Part shown: positions 1-60,000 of the stretch, piece after piece
Position numbering within the stretch: the stretch's first letter is position 1
Layout of the letters: every line of letters starts with the position of its first letter
NCBI GenBank assembly: GCA_963513935.1
Contig: OY740770.1
Span: 91,714,301 to 91,778,300 of the forward strand
Direction: 5' to 3'
DNA: 64,000 bases
DNA from: Aphrophora alni
Lineage: Eukaryota > Arthropoda > Insecta > Hemiptera > Aphrophoridae
The notes under the pieces: model-generated
Told to the model about the DNA's origin: nothing
The model's database searches: none
The model's input: the letters and a program-made list of their open reading frames with translations, nothing else
Made by a program: the position numbers and the translations under genes

Positions 1-46403
<46,403 letters not shown>

Positions 46404-47290
46404 TGCTTAAATATTCTTAAAGTGTAAGAAGACACTAAGTTAATCTGGATTCAACTAATTGTAAGGCAGCTCATCACCTGACTCATTTGAAATGAACACT
46501 TAAAATATGAAACTACACTAATTTGATGGCATAAAAACCTAATATTCCACTGTAAAAATAAATCAAAATCGCTGTCAATCATTAAATTTCAAAATATTAT
46601 AAAAAATAAACACTATATTTACAGAACGGTAAAAAAATTTAAAATACTATAAATGATTATAGACAAAATTATGTACATTTATTTTAACTGATATTATTAA
46701 AATAATAAATAATTTAATTTCATCAATTTCATGTATTACAAACTTTGCGGCTATTATTAACACAAAACATAAACGTAAACAGTAAACAAAAACAGGTGAT
46801 GTGATACCTAATTTTTTTTTTTTTTTTAATCTTAAAGCTGACCGACAGGCTTGGAAGTGGCTTGAATACACTATGAAGCCACTCTATTCACTATAAATGT
46901 ATGATTTAAAAATTGTTATAACTCTTTTCTTTATTTCATTGAAGTTGTGGTTGCCATTTGATTAATTTTGTTAATCACTATTGTTTTGGAGCTAAAATTA
47001 TTGTTATCAATTATGAGTCTATAATTCTAAGTTGTTAATAAAATGTTGGTAACGGGTAATACTACAATGTGTATTATTTGTTTACGCGTTCTTTATAAAT
47101 GTATTCTTTAAAAATGTACTTATTAAAAGTAGGATTTATTTTTGAGAATATTATTTCCAAGGATTTTATAGAGGTAAATGTTTTAGTATAATCTTTTCGC
47201 CAGGTATCCATCTGGCTGGCTACTATCTATGATTAGGAGATACATAAATGTGCTATGGAACTTGTTTTATTGTTTGTGGTTTATTTATAT
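46404..47290. other. upstream region of C2CD3
   Basis: AT-rich sequence upstream of the C2CD3 start codon; promoter and 5' UTR should lie here but I see no diagnostic box. No gene. Confidence 0.6.
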
Positions 47291-48000
47291 TGATATCTTA
47301 CTAAATTTTAAAAATTGATTAATTTTATTATAAGTTGATAAGTATTATGGATTGATAAATCCCTTAATTTATTACTAGAGTTATTATCAATTATAGATTT
47401 AATTTTATTAAAACATTGTTGTTTAATTAAATCAAATTTAGGACAATCTAACAAATAATTGTTCAAAGTTTCTAGCTTAGCTTGTGAACAATTAAGACAC
47501 AATGGTGTAAAGTATTGTTTTATTGTAAAAAGTCGAGAGTTTGCGTTAACATCTCCTGCAATTTACAATTATTGATTATTTCTCATCAACTCATGTATTT
47601 TGATTTAAACCAAGGGTTTGTGTATATTATTAATTTTGGATGCTTTTATACCATATTTAGCCTTGGTGAGTTCATGTAATATTTTCCTCATATTTTGAGT
47701 TGTTTTTCTTTTTGATAAGCTTTAATATTCTGTAATGGAACATTAAAGTCAAGTTCTTCCACCTTCTACAGCTTCCTTGACCAATTCATATGCTGCTTCA
47801 TTACCTGCTATATCAGAGTAGCCTGTTACCCATTGTATTAAAATCGTTTTTCCATTATGCAAAATTTCCTTCATTATGTTTATACTCATTCCGTTACTAC
47901 TAATGCCTTTCGTAATACTATACAATTTCAAAATAGCTGACTGTGAATCCGTACATTAAGAATTTCATCGGCTCTAGTTTATTTATAATACTGTAGGCTA
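47290..48000 (-). pseudogene. non-LTR retrotransposon fragment with RNase H
   Basis: On the minus strand ILIQWVTGYSDIAGNEAAYE matches the last RNase H block (IxWVPGHSGIxGNExAD), downstream of IMKEILHNGK. Further on, CLNCSQAKLETLNNYLLDCP is the C-x2-C..ET..H/N..C end region of I/R1-type elements. Frames are broken and the reverse transcriptase is not visible here. Confidence 0.7.
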
Positions 48001-48829
48001 TACCTTTATAATAATTATATTGTATATCAATCAGCTGTGTAACTTTTCATACTTGTATCTATGACTAGATCTAAAGTAGGTTAAGTAGGCGGGAAAACTA
48101 AAATCAAATTCATTGGCGTGTTTTGTTGTATTCTTCTACACTCTACAGACAATTTTTGAAGTGTTATTATAATATCATGAATGTTCATTTACAATTAATT
48201 TGAATGATTTTTGTGCAAAATTTAATATACTAATTGTTATACAGATAGTCTTTATCATAACAATTTGGAAGAGAATCCAACCCATGGTGGATAGTGTCAA
48301 GAAAGGTTAATGCCGCGTTCTTGAGTTAAATAATATTATAACCACAATGAACTGTGGTTGTAATGCTGAAGGTCTTCAGCTGGGATTATAACATTAAGAA
48401 CCTGTTCAGATTCTTCTAAGTATATTATCATAGTAGGTATAAAGAGTAGAGTACAAATAATAAAAGAAATGATAGCCTAGTTTGTTGAAATTGTTTTAGT
48501 TAAATAAATTAGCTTCATCTTCAATCATAAGCTAGGCCTAATCAACCACAAGGTAATCATTTCAATTAATTTTTTCTAGCCTAGCCTACTAAAATTAAGT
48601 TACAGGCCTGATCTCTTTTTGTTGTAAGTGGAAGTTTAAAAATTGATAGTTGACAATTAGTGATCTCGTACCGTAACACTTGTCTTGTCATAGGTGCTTT
48701 GTGCAAATATCAAGTTAGTCTAATGCTTAGAACAGAACTGTTAAAATATAAAATTATTTCTGTAAACTTAATACATATTATACCTTAAGCCTATGTTAGA
48801 AGGGTAATTGTTTACTGTAGGCCTATCTG

Positions 48830-49055
48830 CAACTGGGGGGTTTTTTTGGCAATATTTTAAAAATCATGTTCTACATACCTTATTTATTAATAATAAAATA
48901 AGTTTAAACGCGGAGCTTATTTTTCCACCAAAATTCATGATTTCAAAATTACAGAATTCAATGCATTTATATATCACCGAAGTCAAGTAACATTGAGCGT
49001 AATTAGTACATGGATGGGTAACCGCCTGGGAAGGCACACACAATTTCTTTCTTTT
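48830..49055 (+). repeat. 5S rRNA-derived repeat, copy 2
   Basis: Bases 48971-49043 read ATATCACCGAAGTCAAGTAA, CATTGAGCGTAATTAGTACA and TGGATGGGTAACCGCCTGGG, matching 5S rRNA from about position 42 to the C box. Upstream stand the same flank words as in copy 1 (AGAATTCAATGCATTTA) and the reverse complement of the 44790 module, in the same relative order, so the two copies belong to one family. A T run and then AT-rich sequence follow. Confidence 0.8.
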
Positions 49056-49199
49056 TTTTTTTTTCAAATTTAATATGTATTACATAATACCTTACTTGAC
49101 CTTATGAGGTAAAAAATCATGCACAAACCTATTTAAATGTGTACTCTTAATGGACCTTAACCTAAAAAAGTTAAAATTATATATTTTTTCCTGTGAAAA

Positions 49200-49890
49200 G
49201 GTTAGCTCTGCAGTGAATATTTATTTTATTATTAATAAATAAGGTATCTAGAACATGATTAATAAAAAAAATCACCAAAAAGACTGCTGTAGTAGTTACA
49301 GTAAATAATTACTGTTAGAAGATATAGGGTACCCTAGCACAAGTCTGAGTAAAAATAGTATTTCTTAAGTTATGTAAGCCAGCTAGTCTATCATATGCCA
49401 GTGATTAATTTATATTGGTAAATATTCATTGTACATTATTATCAGATTTTGTTATTAAAAATTATGAAATTGTTAACTATTTAGGCTACCTTGTATTCAA
49501 ACAATTAGGTCATATTTTTTGTTGGAAGACACTTTAAAGTCATAGAATGCATTTTTTTAGAAAAAAAAGAAATATTAAAGTATTAAATCCAACTCAGGTT
49601 ATGAATTCCTACGTTAATATTGATAACTATGTTCATAAAGTAAGTGAATTTTGTGATCGCTTGTTTCATTAGGTCTGGCTAGGTGAATGTATGTAATACA
49701 GCAGACTTTATAAAACAAATATTTTTTACCTTGACAAATATATGTTTCAATAATAAACATCAAAAGGTGTTTTGTGACAAATAATATGATCTGATTGTTT
49801 TAATACAAGGTAATTAGTTAATGATTTCATAATTTTTAATAACAAAATCCGATAATAATATACAATGAATATTCACTGAAATAATTATGT
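49200..49890. repeat. cluster of dispersed repeat units
   Basis: Contains the 44790-type module (49200-49265), then the 32745-type unit inverted (49408-49550) and direct (49768-49890). The intervening sequence (49570-49740) resembles 33500-33640, so a longer element is shared between the two loci. Confidence 0.55.
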
Positions 49891-50395
49891 TTTTATGTAG
49901 TACATTCGTGCGACACATATATTTATATAATTAATAATTCAAGTTCTTTTTATAAGTTGATATCATTAGCATGTGTGGTCCCGACTTTTAGTTAATCCTT
50001 AATAGATATGCAGCCATGAGGCCTACTAATGTCATCAGCATTTTTTTTGTCTTTACTAACTATTCATATATCATAATATCGTAAAACTCTTACCTAACTT
50101 GTCCTAGATATAAAATATTATTTGGTATGATTATTTGGATTCTATATTATTTGATACCTTATATAATTAATTGACGTAATTATTGAATAGCCTATGTAAA
50201 ATTCATTTAATCTTTTAATTAGTAAAACTTAGTGCTTTTACACTCTTTACGTCTTCTAGTAAAATTAAGAATTTTACATAAGGAATTACAGCTTAAGAAA
50301 AACTAAATTGATAAAAACTAAAAAATAGGTAAGTAACACAATAATTAGTATCCATGCACACTTCACATGTAAGCTACACAAATTGATCTTAAAAA

Positions 50396-50423
50396 AAAAA
50401 AAATATATATATATATATATATA

Positions 50424-50456
<33 letters not shown>

Positions 50457-50460
50457 TTAT
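50396..50460. repeat. TA-rich low-complexity stretch
   Basis: TATATA runs broken by single A bases, following an A run. Confidence 0.95.
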
Positions 50461-51929
50461 ATCAATTATTTAAGATAGAAAATGGCGGCCAGCATTTGAC
50501 ATATGCTCAATTTTGTATATTTTTTTATAGATTCTTAGATTGTTTCGAAAAAATATCATCTTTTGATAGCTTATTGTAGATTTCAAAAACTGTAGTTCAA
50601 CAAAATTTTAAAACAAGTTACTTTTGACTAATACCATAATTACACATGTATGAAATAGGTAATTTTTTATGTAATGTTAATATTTCGATGTTAGTTCTGT
50701 TTAGATCAACTATCCAATAGAATTAAACCTAACATATTATATTTCATTTTTCTGGTTTCGAGACAATTTTTATAAATAACCCAAGAGTTAAAATAGTGTA
50801 ATTATTATATTAGGCCACCTTTTGAAGTACCTAAAAATACCTATAAAATTGATTTATTAGAAAGGAAAGAAATTGTATTTCTTTGTGAATGTGGACACAC
50901 TTTACTGTACCATACTTTATTTTGCTGTATACACATATTTATGGTCATTTTTGGCTGTTGTCATGGTAGAAAAACAATTATGATATCATAACGTACTTAA
51001 TTTTAAGATAGCAATTTGTTTTTCCTACTAAATTATTTACTGTTATATTTTAAAAAGTAGAATAATAGAACCTTGTTATTTCGAACACCAATAATTCAAA
51101 CATCTTGTAATCTGACTACAATAAATATAGGCTAGGCTATAGCTTAAATTTTGCCGGAAAACTAGAATCTCTTTGTTTATCCATTGATTATTAAGTAATC
51201 TTGTCATTTACATTGGTCTTTATTGATTTCATTCAACAACCTGTATTTTAAAAGAACTAGAATGTATCTTAAAAATAATCAAATTTATCATCCGTTTCAT
51301 TAATATGATTCAACCTATTCCACTTTTCACTATGTATAAGGCATTTTAAAAGTTTTATATTACCAGGATGAAGATTTCTAACTTCTTTAATATGTGAAAC
51401 ATGCATTAGGCCAACATTCATTACACAATATCCCCTGAATATACTTACAAAAACATAGAGATGAAAACAATTGTCCATTATTGGCAAAAATAGTCGAATT
51501 ACAGCTAAAAGTTAAAAATTTAAACTGCTATTTTTATAAATATACACAAAACAACTAAACGTTTGTCTATTGAAAGCAAAAACACTAAAATTACAAGTAA
51601 AATCCAAATTCACTAGAAAATTCTATTACGGATGTAAATAAAATTAGTAACGCAGTATAAACAACCACACTTCTTAATAACACAGTAGGGAGCACGGTGT
51701 TCAAAAAACCGCACTTCCTAGAAAACAGTCTGTACTAGTAAAATGTGAACAGTTAACTAATTTTTTTTGCAAAGAGTTGTTGATAGGAATAGAGGAGATA
51801 GATTTGGTGAACTGAGAGGTTGGAAGGAAGACCGAGCTGCTTGCTGCAATAGAAAACGTTTTTTAAAAACTTTTACACCATGCAACTAAGGGTTAAAGAC
51901 ATACATTTTTTGGCATTTATCTAATATGG

Positions 51930-54900
51930 AACAGTCTTGTGGTAGCTAAATTAGGCCAAGAAATATATATGTGTTATTTAAAACCTGGATATCTAAACCG
52001 GGTTATTAAACCTAATAAGTGTTTAAATTCTTCTAGAGGCGTTATTTCTTGCCGTGACTTCTTTAATAAGAGCACAGAAAAAATTAAAAAGAGCTCCCAA
52101 AACTGCATGTTATCAATGTGGAACGAATTTCCCATACAGTGACTAAATCATCGTCATTTTAAAATTCAGAACAAAAGTAATAGAGGCAAGGCGTTGTACC
52201 AACAGTAAGACTGGATGTAACTGTCAAGCCTCTTCATAATAAAAATAAGTCGGGGTCTGGTTCTTCTAAACCCCCTCCCAAAACCACCTCAGGCCACCAA
52301 GCCTTCAACACCTGACATTCCAGTTGTTGATGTTTCTATGGAGCTAGACCCGTGAAACTTCAAAATTTAAACAAAAATTAAACCTGAAAGTATTCCAAGC
52401 CAGGCAGGTGGAAAGAATAATACTGGTCCAAGCCCTTTTCAATTGTTAATTTTATTGTTAACATATCAATTATTTCTATTCTAATCATAAAATATGGCCA
52501 GAAATTTGAACTTGAATAACGTGATACAATGGAACACTAACGGCATGAGAAGTCACATCGAAGATCTTAAGGTTCTTGTATGTGATATATCACCTTTAGT
52601 CATTTGCCATATTTGACTGACTCCCTCTGCTTTCTTATTGGGACTTAAGCAGGGGAATAGAGTTTTAACTACAATAATTATGACGTTGCTAATGTTTCGG
52701 GCTCATCATTTGTTAACTTTTCATCAACTGCTTCTTACAGCGATTCCTTTCGTTTATATGAAACTTCTCAAGAAGCAATGCCTACACTGTAGGTCTGTTG
52801 CAAGAAACACCATTAAATAGCCTATTTTCCTTATAGGAATTAGAGTCTGCTATGTTGTTGGGATGGGATTCCGCTCCAAGCCCTGACAATATAGTTCATT
52901 CTATGGTTAAACACCTCCCAACTTCGGGGAAGAGAGCTCTCCTTAAACTATCCAATCGTATATTCGAGAAGCATTGCTTTCTCGATGTTTGGTTGGAGGC
53001 TACAGTAATTCATCTTCTTAAACCTGGTAAAGAAAAAACTGAACCCAGAAATTACCATCCCATTTCTCTCACTAGTGTGCTTTGCAAGCTGGTGGAGAGA
53101 ATGGTCAATCAGCGCCTTGTTTGGTACCTCTAAAGTAACCGCCTGCTTAGTAATAACCAATGTGGCTTTAAGCAGAGTCGATCATCTATTGATCAGTTGG
53201 TTTTTCCTTAGCAACAGATATTTTAGAGTGCATGTTGGAACTATGTTGTCTGATCGTTATCACTTAGAGAATGGTGTCCCTCAAGATATTGTGCTGAGCG
53301 TGACCCTGTTTGCTGTGGCAATCAACAGCAAAACCGCTAATGTGCAGTGCCCTGTCAACTGTTCTCTATTAGTTGACGATTGTGCTATATATGTAGCTAC
53401 TCGAGGTATAGCAACTGCCGAAAAGGCCCTAAACTTATAATAAATAAACTGCAATCTTGGTCAAGATTGACAGGATTCAAGTTCTCTGCTTCCAAAACGC
53501 AATGTTTGCTTTTAGTCCTTGAAGACTGAACTTTCAGCCTTTATTATTTCTTGACAGAACACAACTTCAAACTGCTGAAACATTTTAGGCTTATTATTTG
53601 ATTATAGGCTTACTTGGATTCCACATCTATCTGATCTGAAAACACGGTGCAATAAAATACTTGATATGTTACGTGCTCTAAGCAGTTCTCGGTGGGGAGT
53701 TGTTAGGACCTGTATACTATGTTTTTACCATGCTGTTGTTCGATCGTGCATTGATTATAGCTCCATCCACTAGACAATCAGCAATTAAAATGCTTGATTT
53801 GGTCTTCATATTGTTTCTGGAGCATTTCGTACGAGTCCAGTTTCTTCAAGCTTACTTGCTGAGACTGGTGAACCATTTCTTTCTCGACGAAGACTGCAAC
53901 TAATAACATATATCTGTAGTTTATGCTCCGAACTGTTTCATCCAGGTTACGACATCGTTTTTAAAATTCCTTTGGCTGAACTATATGAATGTCGTCAAAA
54001 ATTGTAATGCTCCATTTGGCAGAACACTAAGAATTCTTAACAATTTGAGACTAGTACTTCCTCCTGTGAATGTTTTATTTCTCCATGACTCATTTAAATG
54101 CCAAATTTTGATTTTTCTCTGTCCAGGTTCATCAAGCACAACACTCCTGATGTAGAATATCGTCAGGAGTTTCATTATATACTTGATGAATACCCATCTA
54201 GTGAAATTATTTTTAATGATTGTTCTACTCTGGACAATAACGTTGGTTGCGCATTATACTTATCCGTTCGGACGTATATGTATGGATTACCTTCAGCTTA
54301 TAGTGTATCTTCTGCTGAACTCTGCTATTTTGAAAGGTCTTAAAAGGTTCCATCTGGTTTCTGTCACTATCTTTTGTGTTCCAATTCCAAAATTCTCTCC
54401 AGGATATGTATTCTAAGAATTCCTTGGATGAAGATATTTTGTGTTCCATACTCAGACTTCAGCAACGGGACGTCGGAGTATCATTTTGCTGGCTTTGTGG
54501 AATTTCGGGAAACAAAAAAGCTGATAAGGTGACAAAGGAAGCTGCAAGTCAGATACCAGTCACACATCGTGTTATGTTATCATGACAGTCATCGAGAGGA
54601 AGTGGTGGTTACCCATCTTCGTATTTGGTCATTCCATGATCACTCATGGATTTTTGATAGAACAGGGGAATCCGCCACAGTGCCCATTTTGTTAAGGTGT
54701 GTTGTCAATTAAGCACATCCTCATTTAATGTGTTGTGTTAAGGAGGTGTGTGACGAATCTTTGCCCTACTAAATTAAATTCAGGTGATGTTGGGTAATAA
54801 TGCTCAGATCCTTGATCAAGTATTGTCCTTTTTGATCAAGGAAATTTTTTGATAAAATTGAAAACCAATTTTTCTATTCGATTATTCCTGGGCCTCTTCA

Positions 54901-55132
54901 CAGCCTTTGTAAATTTTGTTTTAATTGTTGTTAATTTTAATTTACCATAGTTTGTAATAGTTAAATTGTTGCAGGGCCATTTTACAGCCTTGTAATATAT
55001 TATGTTGTTGTTTATCTAGTTTTTGTTTTAATGTATTATTTCTAAGTTTTTAAGGTAAAGCATCTTCTTGCCCAATTTTTTGAAGGTGATACTGTCCGAA
55101 AGGTTTTTTGCCTTAAAACTCAAAAAAAAAAA
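51930..55132 (+). mobile_element. decayed I-clade non-LTR retrotransposon
   Basis: Element order is preserved: Gag end (LNSSRGVISCRDFFN, 51939-52140), endonuclease start (NVIQWNTNGMRSHIEDLKVL, 52494-52616), then directly reverse transcriptase and RNase H, and a 3' UTR with repeated ACAGCC..TTGTAA words ending in an A run at 55122-55132. Most of the endonuclease is deleted. Same family as the minus-strand copy at 15190-16920. Confidence 0.8.
52640..54780 (+). pseudogene. I-clade reverse transcriptase and RNase H remnant
   Basis: Reverse transcriptase blocks: ATVIHLLKPGKEKTEPRNYH, PISLTSVLCKLVERMVNQRL, CGFKQSRSSIDQL, LENGVPQDIVLSVTLF and SLLVDDCAIYV (YxDD replaced by L-V-D-D). RNase H blocks: EIIFNDCSTLDNNVGCALYL and VSFCWLCGISGNKKADK. 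The end region reads THLRIWSFHDHSWIFD. Many stops and frameshifts; the RNase H places it in the I group. Confidence 0.8.
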
Positions 55133-55159
55133 TATATATAAAAAAATAAGGATTCGGGT

Positions 55160-55438
55160 ACAAAAATATCTGGTACTTACGTATTAACGCCACCGCAGCA
55201 GAAGTTGCTAATGCGCATGCGCCAATATTTGCTTACTTTGCGATATAATTATATATCACGACAGGTTTGGCAAGGTAGCTATATATACATAATCACCTGG
55301 CCAAACCTTTCGTAAGTTTATTGAAGTTAATAATTTGAAATTAGATCATGGATAAACAGTTTGCTCTTTATTGGCGCATGCACATTAGCACAACTTCTGC
55401 TGCGGTGGCGTTAATACGTAAGTACCAAATATTTTTGT
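55160..55438. mobile_element. MITE with 68-70 base terminal inverted repeats
   Basis: Bases 55160-55227 and the reverse complement of 55369-55438 are nearly identical over about 70 bases (shared start ACAAAAATAT, then GGTACTTACGTATTAACGCC and ACCGCAGCAGAAGTTG). The inner 140 bases carry a second small inverted pair (AGGTTTGGC / GCCAAACCT). No coding. Target duplication not clear. The GC-rich arms stand out from the AT-rich flanks. Confidence 0.85.
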
Positions 55439-55439
55439 G

Positions 55440-55818
55440 AAATTTTTCATTATTATCTCTCGGTCTGTCATCTGGATATCAGCTCAGGCTGTCTGGAACT
55501 CTCATAATGGTGCTTGATTTATGTTTTATTACAAAGTCATAATCTATTAATATCATCGAAATTCTATTTAGTCTTGAACTTAAAGTTTTATATTTTTCTA
55601 CTATTGTAGGCTGGTATGGTCATTAAATACAGTAAAATATCTGCTATAAATAGAATGTCGGAAGTAGGTTTTAGTATAACCTACACTAGTTCAATGTCAA
55701 TATACACTAGTATAACCTACTACCTAGTTCAATGTCAGAGACAGTCCATTTTCCTTCTATATCTATCAATCGTCTACTGACGTAGGCAATTGTTTGTGAC
55801 TTCTATCGTCTTGGTATT
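55440..55818. other. intergenic, short tandem duplication
   Basis: No gene. A 27-base segment (AGTATAACCTACACTAGTTC..) at 55673-55699 is repeated with small changes at 55709-55737. Confidence 0.6.
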
Positions 55819-56640
55819 GTGATAATACACCTGTCTCCAATTTGTCCCTGTTTTCGCAAAAGTTGTCAAAGACTGGTGGTGTTGTTATACCGTTTTTTAA
55901 TTCTAAGAAGGCTCTGTTCTTTCTCTGTCCATTTAAATTTTTTATATTCTGCGTTTTCCTTTTTTGTTAAGTCCGTAAGTGGTCTGGCAATGTCACTGAA
56001 TTTGTGTATACATTTTCTATGTAAGAAGCTGCTCCCAGGAAACTCTACGTCTTTTTTGTAGGTTTTGGAAAATCCCTATTCGCTTTTAAATTCTTTTCAA
56101 ATGGTTTTATTCCTTCAGTGGAAATGTTATGTCCCGAAACATCTATATTGGTATAAAATAATGGCATGTCGAAGTTTTTAGTTTCAAATTTGCTGAATCT
56201 AATGTTCAAAATATTTTTTCTAGTGAGTATAGTTGATTTAAATGTTGAGCCGTATGACCGTCATCATATGTAATTATTCCTTGATATTGTAAACCAGTAA
56301 ATAATCTGTTCATAATTCTTTGAAAAGATTTTGATGAGTTTCGCATGCCCATAGGTAGTCTGGTGTATTGAAATAATCCCTTTTGTGTTACAAAGGCTGT
56401 GTATTGTCTATCATCTTGACCAATTAGCAAATTGGTTAATTGTCTTATTGGTTATTAACCAGTTGTTGTATAATCTGAGCTCATATACGAATCCAAGGTA
56501 ATCTTAATTAACCTTAAATTTGACTGTAAAAATTCAAGATCTGCTTGTTCTGGTACTTGTAAGCCTAAATCCTTTAAAACTTAGGTTGATTCGTCTTTCT
56601 TTAAAGACTTTATATCCGTTAATGACAAATTCATTTACAT
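55819..56640 (-). pseudogene. Gypsy-like pol fragment
   Basis: On the minus strand: LIGQDDRQYTAFVTQKGLFQ, YTRLPMGMRNSSKSFQRIMN and IITYDDGH (the YxDD catalytic box, here Y-D-D) form the palm of an LTR-type reverse transcriptase. In another frame PTKKT.SFLGAASYIENVY follows the usual order toward RNase H. Frames are broken. This is a separate insertion from the one at 40742-43910, in the opposite orientation. Confidence 0.78.
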
Positions 56641-58695
56641 AAGTGTTCCAAACTCTTGTAAATTATTTTTTGCAAAAGATATGTTGTGTATTGCAAAGGT
56701 TACTTATGTTGTGTACATGACTTTTGTTAAAAAGAATATTTGTTTTCCATTTATTTGTTTGTGATTCTATCTTAATTAAGTCGCATAAGTACAATATCCA
56801 TCGATTAATGCATCAGCAAATTCCTATGTCAGTTGTGTAGATGAATCGGAAAAGTAAGCGTACTTTAATAATTATCTTTGTAAAACAATTCAATTACTTA
56901 TTTCGTCAAATTTTAAAACACTGATTTTGTTATTAAATATTGTAGGCTGTAACCGTGAAGTCAGTTTTTTTTGCGAGGAAGGAAGAATAGAATATTGTAA
57001 TCCTTAAAATTGTAATTTTAGTTTGGATACCAAAGAAATGGTTGTATTAGGATTTGAAATATGAAAATAAACCGGGAGATTTGTAATTGGTCTATAGAAA
57101 ATACCACGTGAGTCAAATGAATGACTGAAAATAAATATTAAAACAAGGGTATCGTAATTGAATCGTATATTTTTGTTTATGTTAGTGAAATTCGTGTTAT
57201 ATGTTTGGGAGTCATATTTGTTAAATTGTATAAATTTGTAATAAACAATTAATTGTAGTTATACATAGTAATAACACCTAATTTAACAAATTCATCAATG
57301 TATTATATTAATAAAAGTTATACATATTAAATAACACTTAATAATTAAACATCCTGCTATGATTTTAGAATAGTTATTCAAATTTTAAAAAATAACCTTT
57401 TTAAATGTTTATTTATTAAAGTTCTTGGGTAGATAAATAAAATATATGCATGTTTCTTATAATATTTTTCCTAATATAACAACTATTCCTAATATCATTT
57501 TAATATATTTCCACTTATCATACAGAATTAGTAGAAGAATATGGATTTTTAAAGATTATCTGTGTACCATCTCTTAAATAATTTTTTAGGACTATTGAAC
57601 CTAGTTTTATATTTTATAGAAACCAAAAGGACAGGATATAGTTAGAGATTTAAATATTAAACAAATATATGCAGAATTGACATTAAAAATATTTCAATTA
57701 TTTAAAAAAATCATCTAAATGATTTGGTGAAGTCAAATGTTTTAAATGGACTTTTCACAATTTGCTTTAGGCTTAGGGTTATATTTTGAAGTCATAAAAT
57801 TGAACCCACATACCAGCATGGTTAGATATTACATCTTGTTCCAATAAAGAGCAAACCCAAGATGATTCACTCAAAACATTAGTAGTGAAAATCCAAGAAA
57901 GTGCCCATGACAACTACATAACCAAATTTCTCTCTCTCTTTTTTTTCCTTCAAGGTATAGAAAAGTTTTAGAATTTATTTGTGAGTAGAAATTGGTAAAA
58001 AAAATATTGATTTCTTTAAAGTTATATTTTGAAAAATCAATTTTTATGAAAAAGTAAAATATGTGAAAAGTTAGGCTTACATTGAAAAATTAACCAATAA
58101 TAGTAATATTGCCCAAAAAACCCAATTTGTTATATATATTTTTTCTCAGAAGAAGGCATATCAATTTATATGTAATGAAAAAAATAATTGCATGTACAAA
58201 TTTTGGAATTAGTCTGTCATGAATCAACAAATGTGCAATAACCTAAGCTAAAAACAGCACAAAAATGCTTATATAGAGCATACAACATTTTAATTTTTTT
58301 TTCAAGATATACAAAAGTTTGTAATATAGGCCCTACTTGAGAGTAAAATCTGTAAAAAATATATCAGTTTTGAAAAATTGTATTAAAACAAAAAATTGTT
58401 TGAAAAAAAGTATACAAAATTAAAAAAGTTACCTATTTTGCCTAAGTTACCTAACTGGCCTAACTGTAGATGTGTTAAGAGAAAAGTGAAACTTGTGACA
58501 AATAGAGAAATATGACATAAATTTTGTCTTCTTCTGCGACAAACTTTATAGTTTTTTACTAGCGACTAAATCCAGTAACTTTAGTAGTTTATTAAATTGT
58601 TTTTATTGTGATTTAGGAATTTTCAATTATAAGAATTTGTAAGTACAGATCATTAGATTTACAAGGGTATTTTTATTATTGAGATAGGACGATTT
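56641..58695. other. intergenic, no gene
   Basis: AT-rich. The only structure I see is the diverged, inverted copy of the 350-base repeat family at about 57940-58420. Confidence 0.65.
57940..58420 (-). repeat. inverted copy of the 350-base repeat family
   Basis: Read on the minus strand the order GATTC.TGAC..TAATTCCAAAATTTGTACAT, TTTTTTTCATTACATATAAA, TTCTGAGAAAAA, GGCAATATTACTATT and CTAACTTTTCA repeats that of 9215-10060. A second, weaker unit follows. Confidence 0.55.
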
Positions 58696-59000
58696 TTAAG
58701 TAGGAAAAAAGTTTAGTTGTAAAAACATAAAAACACAAAGTTTTGACAATAGATTGTCGATTTTCAAGATTGGAAATATTAGGTTTTGGGTTTTCAAGCT
58801 TAATACATCCACATTAAAATCCCCAGCCAAGGTAAAGTAAGCTTTTCCATGATAAATTCCAGATTTTGTAGAACGTACAGTATCAGGAGTACGTTTTACA
58901 GATATAATAACAAAGTTAAATTCCATCATCCTAATTGCTACAGCTTCAGTAGTATCAAAACAGAATTTATCCATATCAATATTTTCATAATTTATATTCT
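58696..59000 (-). pseudogene. non-LTR endonuclease fragment
   Basis: A minus frame reads FCFDTTEAVAIRMMEFNFVI, ISVKRTPDT, then YFTLAGDFNVDVLSLKTQNL. The GDFN box, preceded by a YRxP-like step, is the endonuclease of CR1/RTE-type elements. Only about 100 residues remain. Confidence 0.6.
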
Positions 59001-60000
59001 TTCTTACAAAAAAAAAACTGATTCACCATGTGACAGGAAATTTTTTATAATAAATACTAGCTAATTGAAAATTATTAGGATGTAGAATGATACTTCTTCA
59101 TTACAAATTCAGTGTTTAAACAAAATATTTTAGTGGGTTTATGTTCCATAGCAACCTCAAGTTGACCAACCTACAGCTAATGAGGTTTGGTCTAAATAAT
59201 TATGTACTCAACAAGTGGTTGTTAATATTTCACTAAAGATTAAGTTTTATTTTTTCCAAGCACTGGGAGATGTCTGTCACTGAAGAGCACGCAAAATGTT
59301 TATCAGAAAACACTATTAACGAATAAAAAAATAATCGTGAAATTATAGTTTTTCATGTAAATGATACACCATAAGTTCTAATTGTGAGACCTGTTAAATC
59401 ATATGTTATACAAGGATTATTTTTAATCCAGTCATACTCCATAATTTTTAAGTTTAATCCTAATTGCTAACAGGCTTATATCGTAATATTGTTCACATGA
59501 CAGTAAAATAGCACTCTTAACTGAAAGAAAATGGTGAAAAATTGAAATATATTCAAATCTAAATATATGTTAAAATGTATCTCATACATTAGTAGAAATC
59601 AACGTCCAGTCTGATCATTTGTGAAATAATACTGTTGAACCACTATGATGCCTATAAGAACTGATTTTCTTTGGAGTAAATATTGGAGATCAATTCAAAG
59701 ATGATGAATAGAGAGAGACTGTCTTTGAATAATGACAAGTTGCTTTCTGTGTTAATAGTACAAATTTTATTCTGTTAGATTTTGATTATGGCGATCAAAA
59801 TATATGTTTGAACAACATTTAATATTAGTCCCAGTTTTAAAGAAGTTTTGATACTCCATTATATGTTTTAAAAATAATACATTTGGTCTTATATGTATGA
59901 TTGTTTATTGAAGGCTAAAATTGTAAAATTTGCCTATTCTTCTAAAAAATACATTGAAGTACAGTATTGAAATAAATTATTCTTTTCTTTCTTTTTTCAG
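59001..60000 (+). other. upstream region of SRBD1
   Basis: AT-rich, no gene. The SRBD1 exon at 60001 begins with a splice acceptor, so a non-coding first exon should lie upstream, here or further left; I could not place it. Confidence 0.5.

Larger units (their letters stand above)
48001..51900. other. intergenic repeats, no gene
   Basis: About 3.9 kb between element fragments. It contains the second 5S-derived repeat (48830-49055), further copies of its module and of the 32745-type unit (49200-49890), and a TA-rich stretch (50396-50460). The minus ORF 51269-51487 has no recognisable domain. Confidence 0.6.

Noticed and set aside
48971..49043. 5S rRNA gene
   Set aside because: Only the part from about position 42 to the C box is present, with many mismatches and no 5' half, so it is a derived repeat and not a gene.
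58849..59064. Plus-strand ORF over the endonuclease fragment
   Set aside because: Shadow of the minus-strand GDFN-bearing remnant.
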